A stretch of 64,000 nucleotides of DNA from contig JACRQF010000009.1 in assembly GCA_016222825.1 (NCBI GenBank), forward strand, positions 1,290,142-1,354,141. The letters are read 5' to 3'. The stretch's first letter is position 1, and the number at the start of each line of letters is the position of its first letter. The notes beneath the pieces are model-generated. The model was not told the origin of the DNA. It did no database searches and worked only from the letters and a program-made list of their open reading frames with translations. Positions 36,118 through 46,090 of this stretch are shown here, piece by piece. The position numbers and the translations under genes were made by a program. Source of the DNA: Verrucomicrobiota bacterium (lineage in GTDB: Bacteria; Verrucomicrobiota; Verrucomicrobiia; CAIQCK01).

Positions 36118-36549
36118 TCAAACCTGCTCGTGCTTGCGTGTCTCCACGCGCAGCAGCCAGACGCCCGCCGCCAGCACCGTCAGTTCCACCAACAACGTGA
36201 CCGCCCCGAGCCGTCCGCCGAGCGGCCCGAAACAGCCGCACTCCGGCGACAAGCCGCGAGCCAGCGTCGCCGCGCCCGCCGCCAGGAAAACCGCCGACAT
36301 CCCCGCCAGCAACGTCAGCGCGCCGGCACGCCACCGTCCTATGACCGCGAGCGCGCCGGCGGCGACTTCCCACCACGGCAGCAACACCGCCGCCGCCGGC
36401 ACCAACGCGTCCGGCAGCAGGTCGTAGTCCGTGATCGAGCGTGCGAACGCCATCGGGTCGGCAATCTTCAGCGCGCCCGCCGCGATATAGACGCCGCCGA
36501 GCAGCACCAACGCCGTGCGCGCCGCGAGAGTTCTTGTTTCAAGGCGCAT
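36118..36549 (-). CDS. MauE/DoxX-family membrane protein
   Basis: About 143 residues with four membrane helices. LLGGVYIAAGALKIADPMAFARSITDYDLLP is the usual start of MauE/DoxX-type proteins (split here across residues 13-43), and the third loop has LSPECGCFGPLGG, a CxC pair characteristic of MauE-type members thought to take part in disulfide or methylamine-dehydrogenase maturation. No thioredoxin-like or dehydrogenase partner is adjacent. The start at 36549 places the first helix at the N-terminus; the frame extends 22 codons further without a better start. Confidence 0.82.
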   Translation of the reverse strand: MRLETRTLAARTALVLLGGVYIAAGALKIADPMAFARSITDYDLLPDALVPAAAVLLPWWEVAAGALAVIGRWRAGALTLLAGMSAVFLAAGAATLARGLSPECGCFGPLGGRLGAVTLLVELTVLAAGVWLLRVETRKHEQV

Positions 36550-36733
36550 GTCCGTGAAAGCAGACGCTTGGTAACACATTCCACTCGCCGCTGTCCACGC
36601 CAACCATCGCCGCAAGCCGTGGCAGGACGGCTGATTTTCTGTTGGTGCTGCGGGCGGCTGGGCTTACACTGCCGGCGAAGTTCAAACAGGCCGGCACGGA
36701 AACGAGCGATGGCGGCCGCAACGAGACAAACTC

Positions 36734-37981
36734 ATGTCCCAAAAACAAAACCTCACGGTCGTTGACGGCGTGGTCATCCTCCTTTTCCTGGCGGCGGCGA
36801 CCTGGTTCTGCGCCGGCTTCTGGTTCCCCGACCCGTATGCGTCCCACCGGTTCGGTGCGCCGCTCATCTCGCTGCTGTCGTGGACCGCGCGCATCCTCAC
36901 GCCACTCATCAGCGCGGGCATCCTGCTTGTTTATGTCATGGTCAGAACCGGCCGGATGTCGTCCACGCACGCGGCGTTGATGGGCGGCTCGGTCGTGGTG
37001 ACGCTGGCAATTTTGTATCCGGCGGGCAGCTACATCTACTCGCGCAAGAACAACGTCGAGCAACGAACTCGATACTACCACCCTTTCCTACAGTTGACCC
37101 CGCCGATGCCGAAGCAGACGCCGGCCAGCACACCGGGAGTCCACATCTTCTGTCTCGGCGGCTCGACAACGGAATACGCCGACAAAAAACACGGCGGCTG
37201 GGTGGGACGCACCGAGAAGCTGCTCCGGGAACGAACCGGTCGGAAGGACATCATCGTTCACAACCTCGGCCGGCAGTGGTTTACGTCGCTGCACACCCTC
37301 ATCAACTACGAAACAAACCTCCGCCACCACAAGCCCGACCTCATCATCGTGATGCACGCCATCAACGATCTGCTGCAAAACGCCGATCACAGCTACCTGA
37401 GCCACGGTGCTTTCCGCGAGGACTACGGCCACTTCTACGGACCGGTCACGCGGTTGATCCTCAACAAGGGATTCATCGGCGACGTGTTCGGCAGCATCCG
37501 GCTCTGGTATGCCAAGCCGCGCGAGACCATCGAAGCCCATGAGTTTCCCGGACTCGTTCCGTTCCGGCGTAACTTCTCCACGCTCATTGACCTGGCGCAG
37601 AAGGACGGCACTCCCATCGCGCTCATGACACAGCCAACGCTCCTGAAAGACACCATGAGCGCGGAGGAGCAGAAGGTATTGCACATGGTCGCCGTGGAAG
37701 CCTACGGCCCGGCGAAGAAATGGAGCTACGCGACCGCCGCGCGGGGGATGAAAGCCTACAACGACTGCACGCGGAGCCTGGCCAAGGCCCGCGGCGTCAC
37801 GCTGCTAGACCTGGCGCAAGCCGTGCCGCAGACACTCGATTATTTCTGGGATGATGTCCATTACAGCGAGAAAACCTACACGGTGATTTCCGAGTTCCTC
37901 GCGGGCGAGTTGCTCCGGCAGAACGTCCTCGAACCGCTTCTTAAGAAGGCACCGACTGACAAACCGAACCGCATTCCGTAA
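36734..37981 (+). CDS. Membrane-anchored SGNH/GDSL hydrolase
   Basis: A 415-residue protein with three N-terminal membrane helices (about 10-30, 45-70, 80-100) and a C-terminal SGNH domain facing the periplasm. Block I is FCLGGSTTEY with nucleophile S144, block III HAINDLL contains the Asn, and block V WDDVHYSEKTY holds D373/D374 and H376. Such proteins are esterases, often O-acetyl esterases acting on glycans or peptidoglycan. It is transcribed away from the MauE-like gene and ends at a bidirectional terminator shared with smc. Substrate unknown. Confidence 0.87.
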   Translation: MSQKQNLTVVDGVVILLFLAAATWFCAGFWFPDPYASHRFGAPLISLLSWTARILTPLISAGILLVYVMVRTGRMSSTHAALMGGSVVVTLAILYPAGSYIYSRKNNVEQRTRYYHPFLQLTPPMPKQTPASTPGVHIFCLGGSTTEYADKKHGGWVGRTEKLLRERTGRKDIIVHNLGRQWFTSLHTLINYETNLRHHKPDLIIVMHAINDLLQNADHSYLSHGAFREDYGHFYGPVTRLILNKGFIGDVFGSIRLWYAKPRETIEAHEFPGLVPFRRNFSTLIDLAQKDGTPIALMTQPTLLKDTMSAEEQKVLHMVAVEAYGPAKKWSYATAARGMKAYNDCTRSLAKARGVTLLDLAQAVPQTLDYFWDDVHYSEKTYTVISEFLAGELLRQNVLEPLLKKAPTDKPNRIP

Positions 37982-38005
37982 AGGCGGCGGTATCACGATT
38001 CCAAA

Positions 38006-38049
38006 CAACCAAGCCCCGGCCTCGCTTTCAGCAAGATCGGGGCTTGTTG
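38006..38049. terminator. Bidirectional terminator between SGNH and smc genes
   Basis: Stem AAGCCCCG (38011-38018) with CGGGGCTT (38038-38045), extended by CAAC (38006-38009) with GTTG (38046-38049) around a 19-base loop. It lies between two convergent genes, 25 bases after one stop and 24 before the other's. T-rich runs on both sides (TTGTTG; GGTTGTTTGG on the minus strand) fit termination in both directions. Confidence 0.75.
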
Positions 38050-38072
38050 TCCGTAACGATCGTGTTCGCGCG

Positions 38073-41000
38073 CTACGGGGCCGGTGCGGATGGATCCGAC
38101 GGCGGCCGCTCAGCCGGCTCGCTGGGCGTTGCCGTTTCCACCGGCTCGGCGATGGCCGTGGCGGCTGGCGCGCTGGGTGCTGCCGGTCCGGCCGGCGCTG
38201 CGTCGGTTGGAGGCTCGGCAGCGGGTGCGGGCGGCGGCTCGCTGACTGCGACGGCGACTGGCTGCTGCGCTTCGGGCATGATGGGGGCTGTGACGGGCGC
38301 GGGAGCGGGCGTCACGTCGCCCTGGGTCGTCTCCATCGTGCTGTCGCCTTCGTAATGGTCGAGCGGCTGCGCGTCGCCGTGGTCTTCGGCGCGGCGGGTG
38401 AACTTCACCGAGACAATCTTCGAGACGCCGCTTTCCTGCATCGTCACGCCGTAGAGCACATCAGCCATCGCGATGGTGCGCTTGTTGTGCGTGATGAGCA
38501 CGAACTGGCTCTGTTTGATGAAACGGCGGAGGATGTTCAGAAAGCGATTGATGTTGGATTCGTCGAGCGGCGCGTCCATTTCGTCCAGCACGCAGAACGG
38601 GCTGGGCTTGACCATATAGATGGCGAACAACAATGCGACGGCGGTCATCGTCTTTTCGCCGCCGCTCAGGAGCGTGATGCTTGTGAGCTGCTTGCCCGGC
38701 GGACGCGCGACGATCTCGATACCGCTCTCGAGCGGGTCGTTTTCGTCGAGCAGGATGAGGTTGGCTTTGCCGCCGCCGAACAGCTCGCCATACATCTCCT
38801 GGAAGTTCGTGCGGATCTTCTCGAACGTCTCGCTGAAGAGCTTGCGCGTGGTGGTGTTGATGTGCGCGATGGCCTTGAGCAGGTCGTCCTTGCTCTTGAC
38901 GAGGTCCTCGTGCTGCTCGCTGAGGAACTTCTGCCGCTGCTCCAACTCATCGTATTCGGCAATGGCTTCGAGGTTGACCGGCCCCATCGCGTCGAGGCGC
39001 TGCTGCATCTCGGTCACCTGCATCTCCATCGCAGCCCAGTCGGGGCCGAGGCCGGCGGCTGCGGTTTCCTCCGGCGTGAGCGTGGTGGTCTGCGGCTGGC
39101 CGGCGTCGGCGATGGTGATCTTGAGCACCTCCGGCGGCAACTCGTCGAGGTTGAGTTGATACTGCCGCGCGATGCGCTCCTTGAGGTTCTGCATCCCCAT
39201 GCGCTTCCCGGCGAGTTGCAACTCGATGGCGTTGTGCTCCGTCTTCGCCTCGTCCATCTGGCGGCGCTGGCCGCGCATGGATTCCTCCAGTTCCGCGATG
39301 CGCAGGGCAAACGCGTGGCGCTGCTCCTGTTGCTCGCGGAGCTGGCGCTGGAGTTCGTCGCGGCGGACCGCGCAGGTCTCGACGGCCCGCTCGGCTTCGG
39401 CGATCTCGACGCGCAGTTGCGCGATGCGGTCGGTGTAGCCGGCGCGGTCACGGGTGCGGTTCTCGATCAACTCGACGAATTCGGCGATGCGCGCTTCGAG
39501 CGGCGCTTTGCCGGAGGCGGCGTTGTTGTATCGCTGCTGCTCGGTGGCCTGCGCGATCTTCGCTTCGGTCAGCACGTCCAGCCGGTGCTGGCGGTCGGTC
39601 TGCAACTGCGTGGCGTGCTGCCGCGCCGCACCAAGTTGGCGGCGCAGTTCGCTCTCGCGCTGCTCGATGCCGGAAAGTTCCTGTTGAATCTGCGACTTCC
39701 GCTCGGCGTCGCCGGTGCCCTGGTGCGAGAGCTGTTCCAACTCCCACGTCACGGTTTCGATCTTGTGGCCCAACTCGACCAGTTCCTTCTCCACCGACGC
39801 CAGCTCGCCCTCCTGCGTGGCGATCTGGAGTTCGGCGGCGTGGACGAGCGCGCGCGTGGCGGCGAGCTTTTCCTCGACGCGCACGGCTTCGTTGACACTG
39901 GCTTGCTGGCGCACCTCGGTCTGCGTGGCCTGGCTTTGTAGCTGCGCGAGCTTCTCTGTCAACTCGGCAATCTGGCTCTTGCGCGTGAGAATGCCGGCCG
40001 CGACACCCGCGCCGCCGCTGATGACGCCGTGGCGGTTGACGAACTCGCCGCGCGGCGTGACGGCTTCGACGCCGTTGCTGCGGCTGATGATTTGCAGCGC
40101 GGTCTGAAGGTCCGGCGCGATGACGACGGAGGCGAGCAGCGAGCGGACAAGCGGTTTTAACGCCTCGTCGCAGCGCACGTGGTCAATCGCGAAGCCGACC
40201 GCGCCTTCAAGCATCATGTCGAGCGACGGCGCGACCACGCGGGGCAGGTCCAGTGGCGCCAGCGCGGCACGGCCCAGTTGCCGCTCGTGCAACGCGGCGA
40301 TGATCTTTTCCGCGCTCGCACAATCGCGCACGACAATGGCCTGGAGATGGTTGCCGAGCGCGGCTTCGACGGCTGGCGCGAACTGCGGATCCACCTGGAT
40401 GCACTGGGCGAGCGCGTTCAGCAGCGCGTCGGCCGGCATCTCGGCGCCGTGCGTGCTCTTCAGCACCGCCAGCGAGCCGGCAGAATAACCTTCATAATCG
40501 CGCTCCAATTGGTTGAGCAGTTCCAGCTTCGAGTTCACCTCGGCGATGGAGCGCAACTCGGCGCTTGCCGCCGCGGAAAGCTGCTTCATCTCGCTGTTGG
40601 CCTGCGCGAGCGCCTGCTGGAACTGCGCGATTTCCTCCTGAAACTTCGTGATTGTGTCGCGCCGCGCAGCAAGCTCCTGCTCGCCCGCGTCGCGTGTCGT
40701 CTGGATGCGCGACTGACGCTGTTGTAACTCGGATTTTTCGGTGCCGAGCCGCTCGAGGCGGAGGCTGCTGTTGCGCTGCTGGATATCAATTGAGGCCAGC
40801 TCGCTACGCAACCGCGCGGCGTTGCTCTCCTGCTCGATGATCGCCGCATCGGTCTGCGCGACGCTTCTCTCGGCTTCCGCAAACTGCTGTTCCAGCGCCG
40901 CGACGGCGTCCAGCTCGGCCTTGAGCGCGGCGTTCTTTTCGGCGACGACCGCGGCCATCGCCTTCAACTGCTCTTCCAGCGCCGCGAGCGCGGCCCGCTG

Positions 41001-42023
41001 GTCCGTCGCGCGCGCCTCGGCGACGCCGATGTCCACGCTGTGCTTCTGGATGAGCGCCTCGAACTCCGTGATCCGCTCGTTGTTGAACTGGATGCGGCTC
41101 TGGTTGCGCTCGATCTCGCTGCGGTTCTCCTGCTGCTCCAGCGTCGTCTGAGCGACCGCGTGGTCGAGCGTCTCCTGTCCCTGGCGCTGGCCGGCGACGG
41201 CGGTCTCGCTCTCCGAGACGGCGCTCGCGGCGGCCGCGATGGTCGCGTCGAGCGCGGTGATCTTCGTCTGGAACTCGGCGACCGCGGCCTCCAGTTCGTC
41301 GAGCCGGTGGCGGCTCAGGCGGCAATCGAGCGATTTGAGTTGGTCGTGAAGCTCCTTGTAACGGCGCGCCTTGCCCGCCTGGCGCTGGAGTGAGCCGATT
41401 TGCCGCTTGACCTCGCGGATGATGTCGGTGACGCGAACGAGGTTGGCCTCGGTGTATTCGAGTTTGCGGAGCGCCTCTTTCTTCTGAGTCTTGAACTTCG
41501 TGATGCCGGCGGCTTCCTCGAAAATGGCGCGACGGTCTTCGGGATGCGAACTGAGGATTTGGTCAATGCGCCCCTGCTCCATCATCGAGTAGGCCGCACG
41601 GCCGATGCCCGTGTCCATGAAGAGTTGCTGCACGTCGCGGAGGCGGACTGGCGTCTGGTTGATGAAGTAGTTGCCCTCGCCGTTGCGGAAGACGCGGCGC
41701 GTGATTTTCACCTCGCCGTAATCGAGCTGCACGCCGGCGACGGGCGACAGTTCACCCGGTTTGATCTCGGCGATGGTGATGCTGACCTCGGCCATGCCGA
41801 TGGGCCGGCGGCCGTCGGTGCCGTTGAAAATCACGTCGGCCATTTCGCCGCCGCGCAACGCTTTGGCGCTTTGCTCGCCGAGCGCCCAGCGGAGCGCGTC
41901 AGAAACATTCGATTTGCCGCAGCCGTTGGGACCCACGATGGCAGTGACACCAGGGAGAAAATCGAGGCGGGTCTTTTCCGCAAACGACTTAAAGCCCACA
42001 ATTTCAAGGTTTTTTAGATACAT
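38073..42023 (-). CDS. smc: Chromosome segregation protein SMC
   Basis: A 1316-residue condensin ATPase. Walker A GPNGCGKSN (31-39), long coiled coils, a hinge in the middle (YEGYSAGSLAVLKS through about 150 residues), ABC signature LLSGGEKTMTA and Walker B PFCVLDEMDAPLD. It compacts and segregates chromosomes with ScpA/ScpB. Unlike most bacterial SMCs (about 1190 residues), it carries an extra C-terminal tail of about 107 residues from RRAEDHG onward, nearly all Pro, Ala and Glu, after the end of the ATPase head. The ATG at 42023 is chosen to put YLKNLEIVGFKSF at the N-terminus; the open frame extends 24 codons further. Confidence 0.96.
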   Translation of the reverse strand: MYLKNLEIVGFKSFAEKTRLDFLPGVTAIVGPNGCGKSNVSDALRWALGEQSAKALRGGEMADVIFNGTDGRRPIGMAEVSITIAEIKPGELSPVAGVQLDYGEVKITRRVFRNGEGNYFINQTPVRLRDVQQLFMDTGIGRAAYSMMEQGRIDQILSSHPEDRRAIFEEAAGITKFKTQKKEALRKLEYTEANLVRVTDIIREVKRQIGSLQRQAGKARRYKELHDQLKSLDCRLSRHRLDELEAAVAEFQTKITALDATIAAAASAVSESETAVAGQRQGQETLDHAVAQTTLEQQENRSEIERNQSRIQFNNERITEFEALIQKHSVDIGVAEARATDQRAALAALEEQLKAMAAVVAEKNAALKAELDAVAALEQQFAEAERSVAQTDAAIIEQESNAARLRSELASIDIQQRNSSLRLERLGTEKSELQQRQSRIQTTRDAGEQELAARRDTITKFQEEIAQFQQALAQANSEMKQLSAAASAELRSIAEVNSKLELLNQLERDYEGYSAGSLAVLKSTHGAEMPADALLNALAQCIQVDPQFAPAVEAALGNHLQAIVVRDCASAEKIIAALHERQLGRAALAPLDLPRVVAPSLDMMLEGAVGFAIDHVRCDEALKPLVRSLLASVVIAPDLQTALQIISRSNGVEAVTPRGEFVNRHGVISGGAGVAAGILTRKSQIAELTEKLAQLQSQATQTEVRQQASVNEAVRVEEKLAATRALVHAAELQIATQEGELASVEKELVELGHKIETVTWELEQLSHQGTGDAERKSQIQQELSGIEQRESELRRQLGAARQHATQLQTDRQHRLDVLTEAKIAQATEQQRYNNAASGKAPLEARIAEFVELIENRTRDRAGYTDRIAQLRVEIAEAERAVETCAVRRDELQRQLREQQEQRHAFALRIAELEESMRGQRRQMDEAKTEHNAIELQLAGKRMGMQNLKERIARQYQLNLDELPPEVLKITIADAGQPQTTTLTPEETAAAGLGPDWAAMEMQVTEMQQRLDAMGPVNLEAIAEYDELEQRQKFLSEQHEDLVKSKDDLLKAIAHINTTTRKLFSETFEKIRTNFQEMYGELFGGGKANLILLDENDPLESGIEIVARPPGKQLTSITLLSGGEKTMTAVALLFAIYMVKPSPFCVLDEMDAPLDESNINRFLNILRRFIKQSQFVLITHNKRTIAMADVLYGVTMQESGVSKIVSVKFTRRAEDHGDAQPLDHYEGDSTMETTQGDVTPAPAPVTAPIMPEAQQPVAVAVSEPPPAPAAEPPTDAAPAGPAAPSAPAATAIAEPVETATPSEPAERPPSDPSAPAP

Positions 42024-42394
42024 GTGCGAAGAATGTGTGAATAACTTGTGCATAGGTTGCCAGAGGGCATGGTCAGTGTAAAGGAAAAACACCATTAGCG
42101 GTGGTTGTGTCCATGGAGAGCCACAAAATGTGGTGTTTTCGACGCTTGGCTGAAATTTGCGAAATTCTGGTAAATAAAGTGGGTATTTTGCCCAAAAACA
42201 GCTTGTTTTATGCCTGAAAACACCCTAATCCCACTACCGAGATTTCCCGTAGGACAGACAATCCTGGTGGTCGAACTTCAGTGTGTTTGCAGCCGGCCGG
42301 CAAACTGCTACGATGTTGCCACGCCAATAGAAGAGCTGCCGGGATCGTTCATCGGTCAGGCTATGTTCGCGAGACCGTGGTGGTTGAACAGATA
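42024..42394. other. A/T-rich intergenic region upstream of smc
   Basis: 371 bases, clearly more A/T-rich than the surroundings, between divergent smc and the GT87-like gene. It contains short palindromes (GTTTGC/GCAAAC arms 42285-42290 and 42300-42305; CCACA/TGTGG at 42121-42133) and one weak DnaA-box-like sequence at about 42036 (TGTGAATAA). Promoters for both genes must be here. No gene or RNA is recognised in it. Confidence 0.5.
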
Positions 42395-43570
42395 ATGACC
42401 ACAAACAAATGGAATGTTGATCGGAGCGCATGGATCGCATGGACCGTGCTGTTCCTCATAGTGGCTGCGATCATCGTTCTTGGGGGACACCGGACGGTCG
42501 TCCCCAGTTACCGCCAGAGCGCGTTGGATTGGCTTGCCAGCCGGCAACTTTACGATGGCACCGGTGTGGGAGGATTCGTTTACTTTCCGCACGCGGCCAT
42601 TCTGTTCATGCCGTTGGCATGGCTGCCTCCGCTGCCGGGCGAGGTGATCTGGCGGCTCGTCAACATCGGCACGTTGGCGCTGGGCCTTCATGCTTTCGCG
42701 CGTCTGGCGGGCAAGGAATCGCGAAGCGAGTTGTTCCCACTGATGACCCTGGTGACGATTCCACTGGCGTGGGATTGCGCGCGCAACGGCCAGGCCACGC
42801 TGGCGCTGACCGGCTTGATGCTCCTGGCAGTTGTGGATGTGGCGCAGGCCCGCTGGTGGCGCGCAACCTTGTGGCTGTGTCTCGGAATCGCGGTCAAACC
42901 GCTGATGCTCGTGCTGGCTCTGCTGATCGCGGCCATCATCCGCCCCATGACATGGCGCGCGCTGGTGGGCATGGTCGTCCTGGCGCTGTCACCCTTCTTG
43001 TTCCAACACCCCTCGTATGTTCTCCAGCAGTATTCGGCGTGCTGGCAGAACACGACGGCCGCGGCCCATGTGGGCGTTGCTGTGCAAGGATGGACATCGC
43101 CGTTTGTCACGCTGGGCTTTCTGGGCCTGAATGTGCCGGAGCGAGGCCAGACGGCAATCCGCCTCCTGGCCGCGGTCGTCACCTGGCTGGCTTCCGTCTT
43201 TGTCTGTCGGCGGTTTGACGCGGCTCGTTCGGCGATCTTTGTGTTCTCGATGGCGGCGGTCTATCTGATGCTGTTCAGCCCGCGGACGGAGAACAATACC
43301 TATGCGATGCTCGGCCCGGCCTTCGCTGTGTTTGCCGCCCAATCGCTCCTGATTGAGAAACGACGGGGGGAGGGTGTCCTGCTGGCGGGCGTGGCTTTGG
43401 CCACGGCTGGCAGCCGCACGCTCGGCCGGCTGTTGGCGCCCGGCGCGGAAGCCGTCTGGCTGGCACCGGTTCTTGCGCTCTGCTTCGCCGCCTATCTGCT
43501 CGTCCGGATTTTTGAGCGCCCGGCTCAGCCAGCCGAAATGAAAGACAGTTGCCATTGCTGGCGCAGTTGA
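42395..43570 (+). CDS. GT87-like (DUF2029) integral membrane glycosyltransferase
   Basis: A 391-residue protein with about ten membrane helices. The first large loop VPSYRQSALDWLASRQLYDGTGVGGFVYFPHAAILFMPLAW (residues about 35-75) has the Y/D and YPP/YFP features of the GT87 family of polyprenyl-phosphate-mannose-dependent transferases. Later SPRTENNTYAMLGPAF matches the conserved C-terminal S-P-x-x-E/H-x-N/H motif. It would add a sugar to an extracytoplasmic glycan or lipid. The start is the ATG before TTNKW; the frame is open 38 codons further upstream but that part is not membrane-like. Confidence 0.82.
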   Translation: MTTNKWNVDRSAWIAWTVLFLIVAAIIVLGGHRTVVPSYRQSALDWLASRQLYDGTGVGGFVYFPHAAILFMPLAWLPPLPGEVIWRLVNIGTLALGLHAFARLAGKESRSELFPLMTLVTIPLAWDCARNGQATLALTGLMLLAVVDVAQARWWRATLWLCLGIAVKPLMLVLALLIAAIIRPMTWRALVGMVVLALSPFLFQHPSYVLQQYSACWQNTTAAAHVGVAVQGWTSPFVTLGFLGLNVPERGQTAIRLLAAVVTWLASVFVCRRFDAARSAIFVFSMAAVYLMLFSPRTENNTYAMLGPAFAVFAAQSLLIEKRRGEGVLLAGVALATAGSRTLGRLLAPGAEAVWLAPVLALCFAAYLLVRIFERPAQPAEMKDSCHCWRS

Positions 43571-43677
43571 GGCACAGTTCCGGCGGTGTGACTCCGATCA
43601 AGGAAATAACGCGCGCGATTTCAAACCGCCGGCAGGACACAGAAACCGGCAGATTCTTTGCACCCCACAGTTAAACC

Positions 43678-44766
43678 ATGACCTCACGCGAACGAGTCCT
43701 TGCCGCGCTGGCGCACCAACCGACCGACCGCGTGCCGCGGTTGCTCTACGAGGAAGCCATCGGTTACACGCCGCCGATCGAGCGGATGCTGCGCGAGCGG
43801 TGCGCGCCGAAGACGCCGCGCGATTACTTCGGCATGGACATCACCAGCGTCAGCTTCGCTCCGACGGCGTTGCCGCGCGAGCGGTTCGCGGGTTGGTTCG
43901 GAACGGAAGGCAGCGCGGCGCTTGCCAGCGGCCAGGTGGACGAATGGGGCGTCTGGTGGCGCGGCGGCGGCTTCTATCACTTCGCGCACGTCGAGTCGCC
44001 GTTGCGCGGTGTGCAGGACTTTGGACGGCTCAAGGAGTTCCCGTGGCCCGACCTCGACCAGTCGTATCGCTACGCCGGGCTGCTCGAGCTCGTCGAGGCG
44101 CTGCACGGGCAGGGTTTCGCGGTGGCGACGTTCGCCGGCTCGGTCTTCGAGCAGTCGTGGTATATCCGCGGCATGGAAGACCTGATGATGGACCTCGCCG
44201 CCGCGCCGGAGGTGGCGCACTATTTCTTCGAGCGCACGGCGGCACTCCAGCAGCACGCCGCGGCGGAGTTCGCGCGGGCGGGCGTGGACATCATTATCAC
44301 CGGCGACGACATCGCCGGGCAGAACGGGTTGTTGATGAGTATCGGGACATGGCGGGAGTTCCTGAAGCCGCGTCTGGCAGCGACGGTGCAGGCGGTGAAG
44401 CGCGCGAACCCGGCGACAAAGGTCTTCTATCACTCCGACGGCAACGTCGAGCCGGCGGTGCCGGAACTGATCGAAGCCGGCATTGACATCCTCAACCCCG
44501 TGCAGCCGGAGTGCATGGAGCCGGCGGCAATCAAGCGCAAGTATGGCGACCGGCTGTCGTTCTGGGGCACGGTGAGCGTGCAGCGAACGATGCCGTTCGG
44601 CACGCCGGACGAAGTGCGGACGGAAGTCCGCGCCCGCATCCGCGACGTAGCTCGCGGCGGCGGGCTGATCCTTGCGCCGGCGCATGTGCTCGGCCCGGAG
44701 ACGCCGTGGGAGAACATCGTTGCGTTTTTCGAGGCGGCCGATTCGACGCCGGTGCCGGAGAAGTGA
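43678..44766 (+). CDS. Uroporphyrinogen decarboxylase (URO-D) family protein
   Basis: A 362-residue TIM-barrel protein starting MTSRERVLAALAHQPTDRVP, the usual URO-D-superfamily start. PTLYDAPFTLA-type features are replaced by FAVATFAGSVFEQSW, and later come DIIITGDDIAGQNG, KVFYHSDGNVEPAVPELIEAGIDILNPVQPEC and GGLILAPAHVLGPETPWENI. This fits the sub-group of MtaA/CmuA-like methyltransferases and their uncharacterised relatives, common next to Gfo/Idh genes, rather than HemE. It likely acts in catabolism of a methylated or modified sugar, or in an unknown step. Followed 23 bases later by the Gfo/Idh gene. Confidence 0.88.
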   Translation: MTSRERVLAALAHQPTDRVPRLLYEEAIGYTPPIERMLRERCAPKTPRDYFGMDITSVSFAPTALPRERFAGWFGTEGSAALASGQVDEWGVWWRGGGFYHFAHVESPLRGVQDFGRLKEFPWPDLDQSYRYAGLLELVEALHGQGFAVATFAGSVFEQSWYIRGMEDLMMDLAAAPEVAHYFFERTAALQQHAAAEFARAGVDIIITGDDIAGQNGLLMSIGTWREFLKPRLAATVQAVKRANPATKVFYHSDGNVEPAVPELIEAGIDILNPVQPECMEPAAIKRKYGDRLSFWGTVSVQRTMPFGTPDEVRTEVRARIRDVARGGGLILAPAHVLGPETPWENIVAFFEAADSTPVPEK

Positions 44767-44789
44767 ATCTTGGACAGGAGACTGAAACC

Positions 44790-46082
44790 ATGACAACACA
44801 ACAACCCCTGAAGCTCGCCTGCATCGGCTGCGGTGCGCGTGCCCAGACTTACACCTCACTCGCTGCGAAGCAGCCGGAGCGGTTTCAGATCGTCGCGGGC
44901 GCGGATCCGGTGCCGGGGCGCGTCGAGAAGATCCGCCAGATTTCCGGCCGCGCGGATTTCCGCAGCTTCGCGAGCGCCGACGCCTTGCTGGCCGCGGGCA
45001 AACTCGCCGACGTCGTCATCATCGCCACGCAGGACAACGACCACTATGCGCCGTGTTGCCGAGCGCTGGAATTGGGCTACAACGTCTGGCTCGAGAAACC
45101 CATTGCCACGCGCGCCGCGCAGGTCCTCGACATCGAGCGCCGCGCTCGGAAGGCCGACCGCCGCGTCATGGTCTGCTTTGTCTTGCGCTTCGCGGCGTTC
45201 TATCGGAAGGCGAAGGAAATCATCGAGTCGGGCGCGCTCGGCGACATCGTTTCCATCCAGGCCAGCGAGGGCGTCGAGCCGTGGCATCAGGCACATTCGT
45301 TCGTGCGCGGCCACTGGTCGGTCGTGGCGAAAAGCTCGCCGATGATCCTGTCGAAGTGCTGCCACGACACCGACATTGTCCACTGGCTTGTGGGGCGGCG
45401 CTGCCGGCGGATCGCAAGTTTCGGCTCGCTGGAGTTCTTCCGCGCCGAGCGCGCGCCAGCGGGAGCGCCCGCGCGCTGCACCGACGGCTGCCCCGTGGGC
45501 GAGACGTGTCCTTACAACGCCCTCCGATACATCAATGAGAAGCGCGCGTTCTGGCTTGAGTCGGTGTTCGACCGCGCCCAAACGGCCACGCCGGAGGAGA
45601 TCAAAGTGTGGTTGCGGACCAGCCCGTGGGGCCGCTGCGTCTATCGTTGCGACAATGACGCGGTGGACCGGCAGGTGCTGGCGATGGAGTTTGAGGGCGG
45701 CGTGACAGGCACGTTCACGATGACGGCGTTTGAAAACGGGCGGCACCTCGAAATCTACGGCACACGCGGCGTGCTCAAGGGTGGCGAGACGTATCGGAAG
45801 CATTTCGGTGCGAACCTTGTGCTGCTCCCGCACGAAGGCGAGATCGTCCGCCACTCGGTCAAGGCCGCGGACGGCGGCTACGAGTCGCACGCGGGCGGCG
45901 ATCCCGGCCTTGTCAACGCCGTCCATGACGAGATGACCCGGCCGCCGGGCGCGGCGCTGGAAGCCGGCATTGACTCAACGGTGCACAGCCACATGATCAC
46001 CTTCGCCGCCGAGGAAGCGCGATTGACCGGACGCACGGTGAGTATCGAAGAATTCCAGCGCGCGTTGACGAAGGAAGCCTGA
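44790..46082 (+). CDS. Cytoplasmic Gfo/Idh/MocA oxidoreductase with Cys cluster
   Basis: A 430-residue NAD(P)-dependent oxidoreductase without a signal peptide. Rossmann loop LACIGCGARAQTY, nicotinamide motif WLEKPIATR, and a distinctive cysteine cluster C230, C234, C240 (CTDGCPVGETC) before a PYNALRY segment. The cluster is seen in a subset of Gfo/Idh enzymes from Verrucomicrobiota and may be structural or metal-binding. AGGAG about 10 bases before the ATG supports the start at 44790 (an upstream open frame from 44511 overlaps the URO-D gene). It forms an operon with URO-D and the following kinase gene. Confidence 0.92.
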   Translation: MTTQQPLKLACIGCGARAQTYTSLAAKQPERFQIVAGADPVPGRVEKIRQISGRADFRSFASADALLAAGKLADVVIIATQDNDHYAPCCRALELGYNVWLEKPIATRAAQVLDIERRARKADRRVMVCFVLRFAAFYRKAKEIIESGALGDIVSIQASEGVEPWHQAHSFVRGHWSVVAKSSPMILSKCCHDTDIVHWLVGRRCRRIASFGSLEFFRAERAPAGAPARCTDGCPVGETCPYNALRYINEKRAFWLESVFDRAQTATPEEIKVWLRTSPWGRCVYRCDNDAVDRQVLAMEFEGGVTGTFTMTAFENGRHLEIYGTRGVLKGGETYRKHFGANLVLLPHEGEIVRHSVKAADGGYESHAGGDPGLVNAVHDEMTRPPGAALEAGIDSTVHSHMITFAAEEARLTGRTVSIEEFQRALTKEA

Positions 46083-46090
46083 GTCGAGTC

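Noticed and set aside
42033..42045. DnaA-box-like TGTGAATAA upstream of smc
   Set aside because: Single weak match; no cluster of boxes, dnaA or dnaN nearby, so not an origin.
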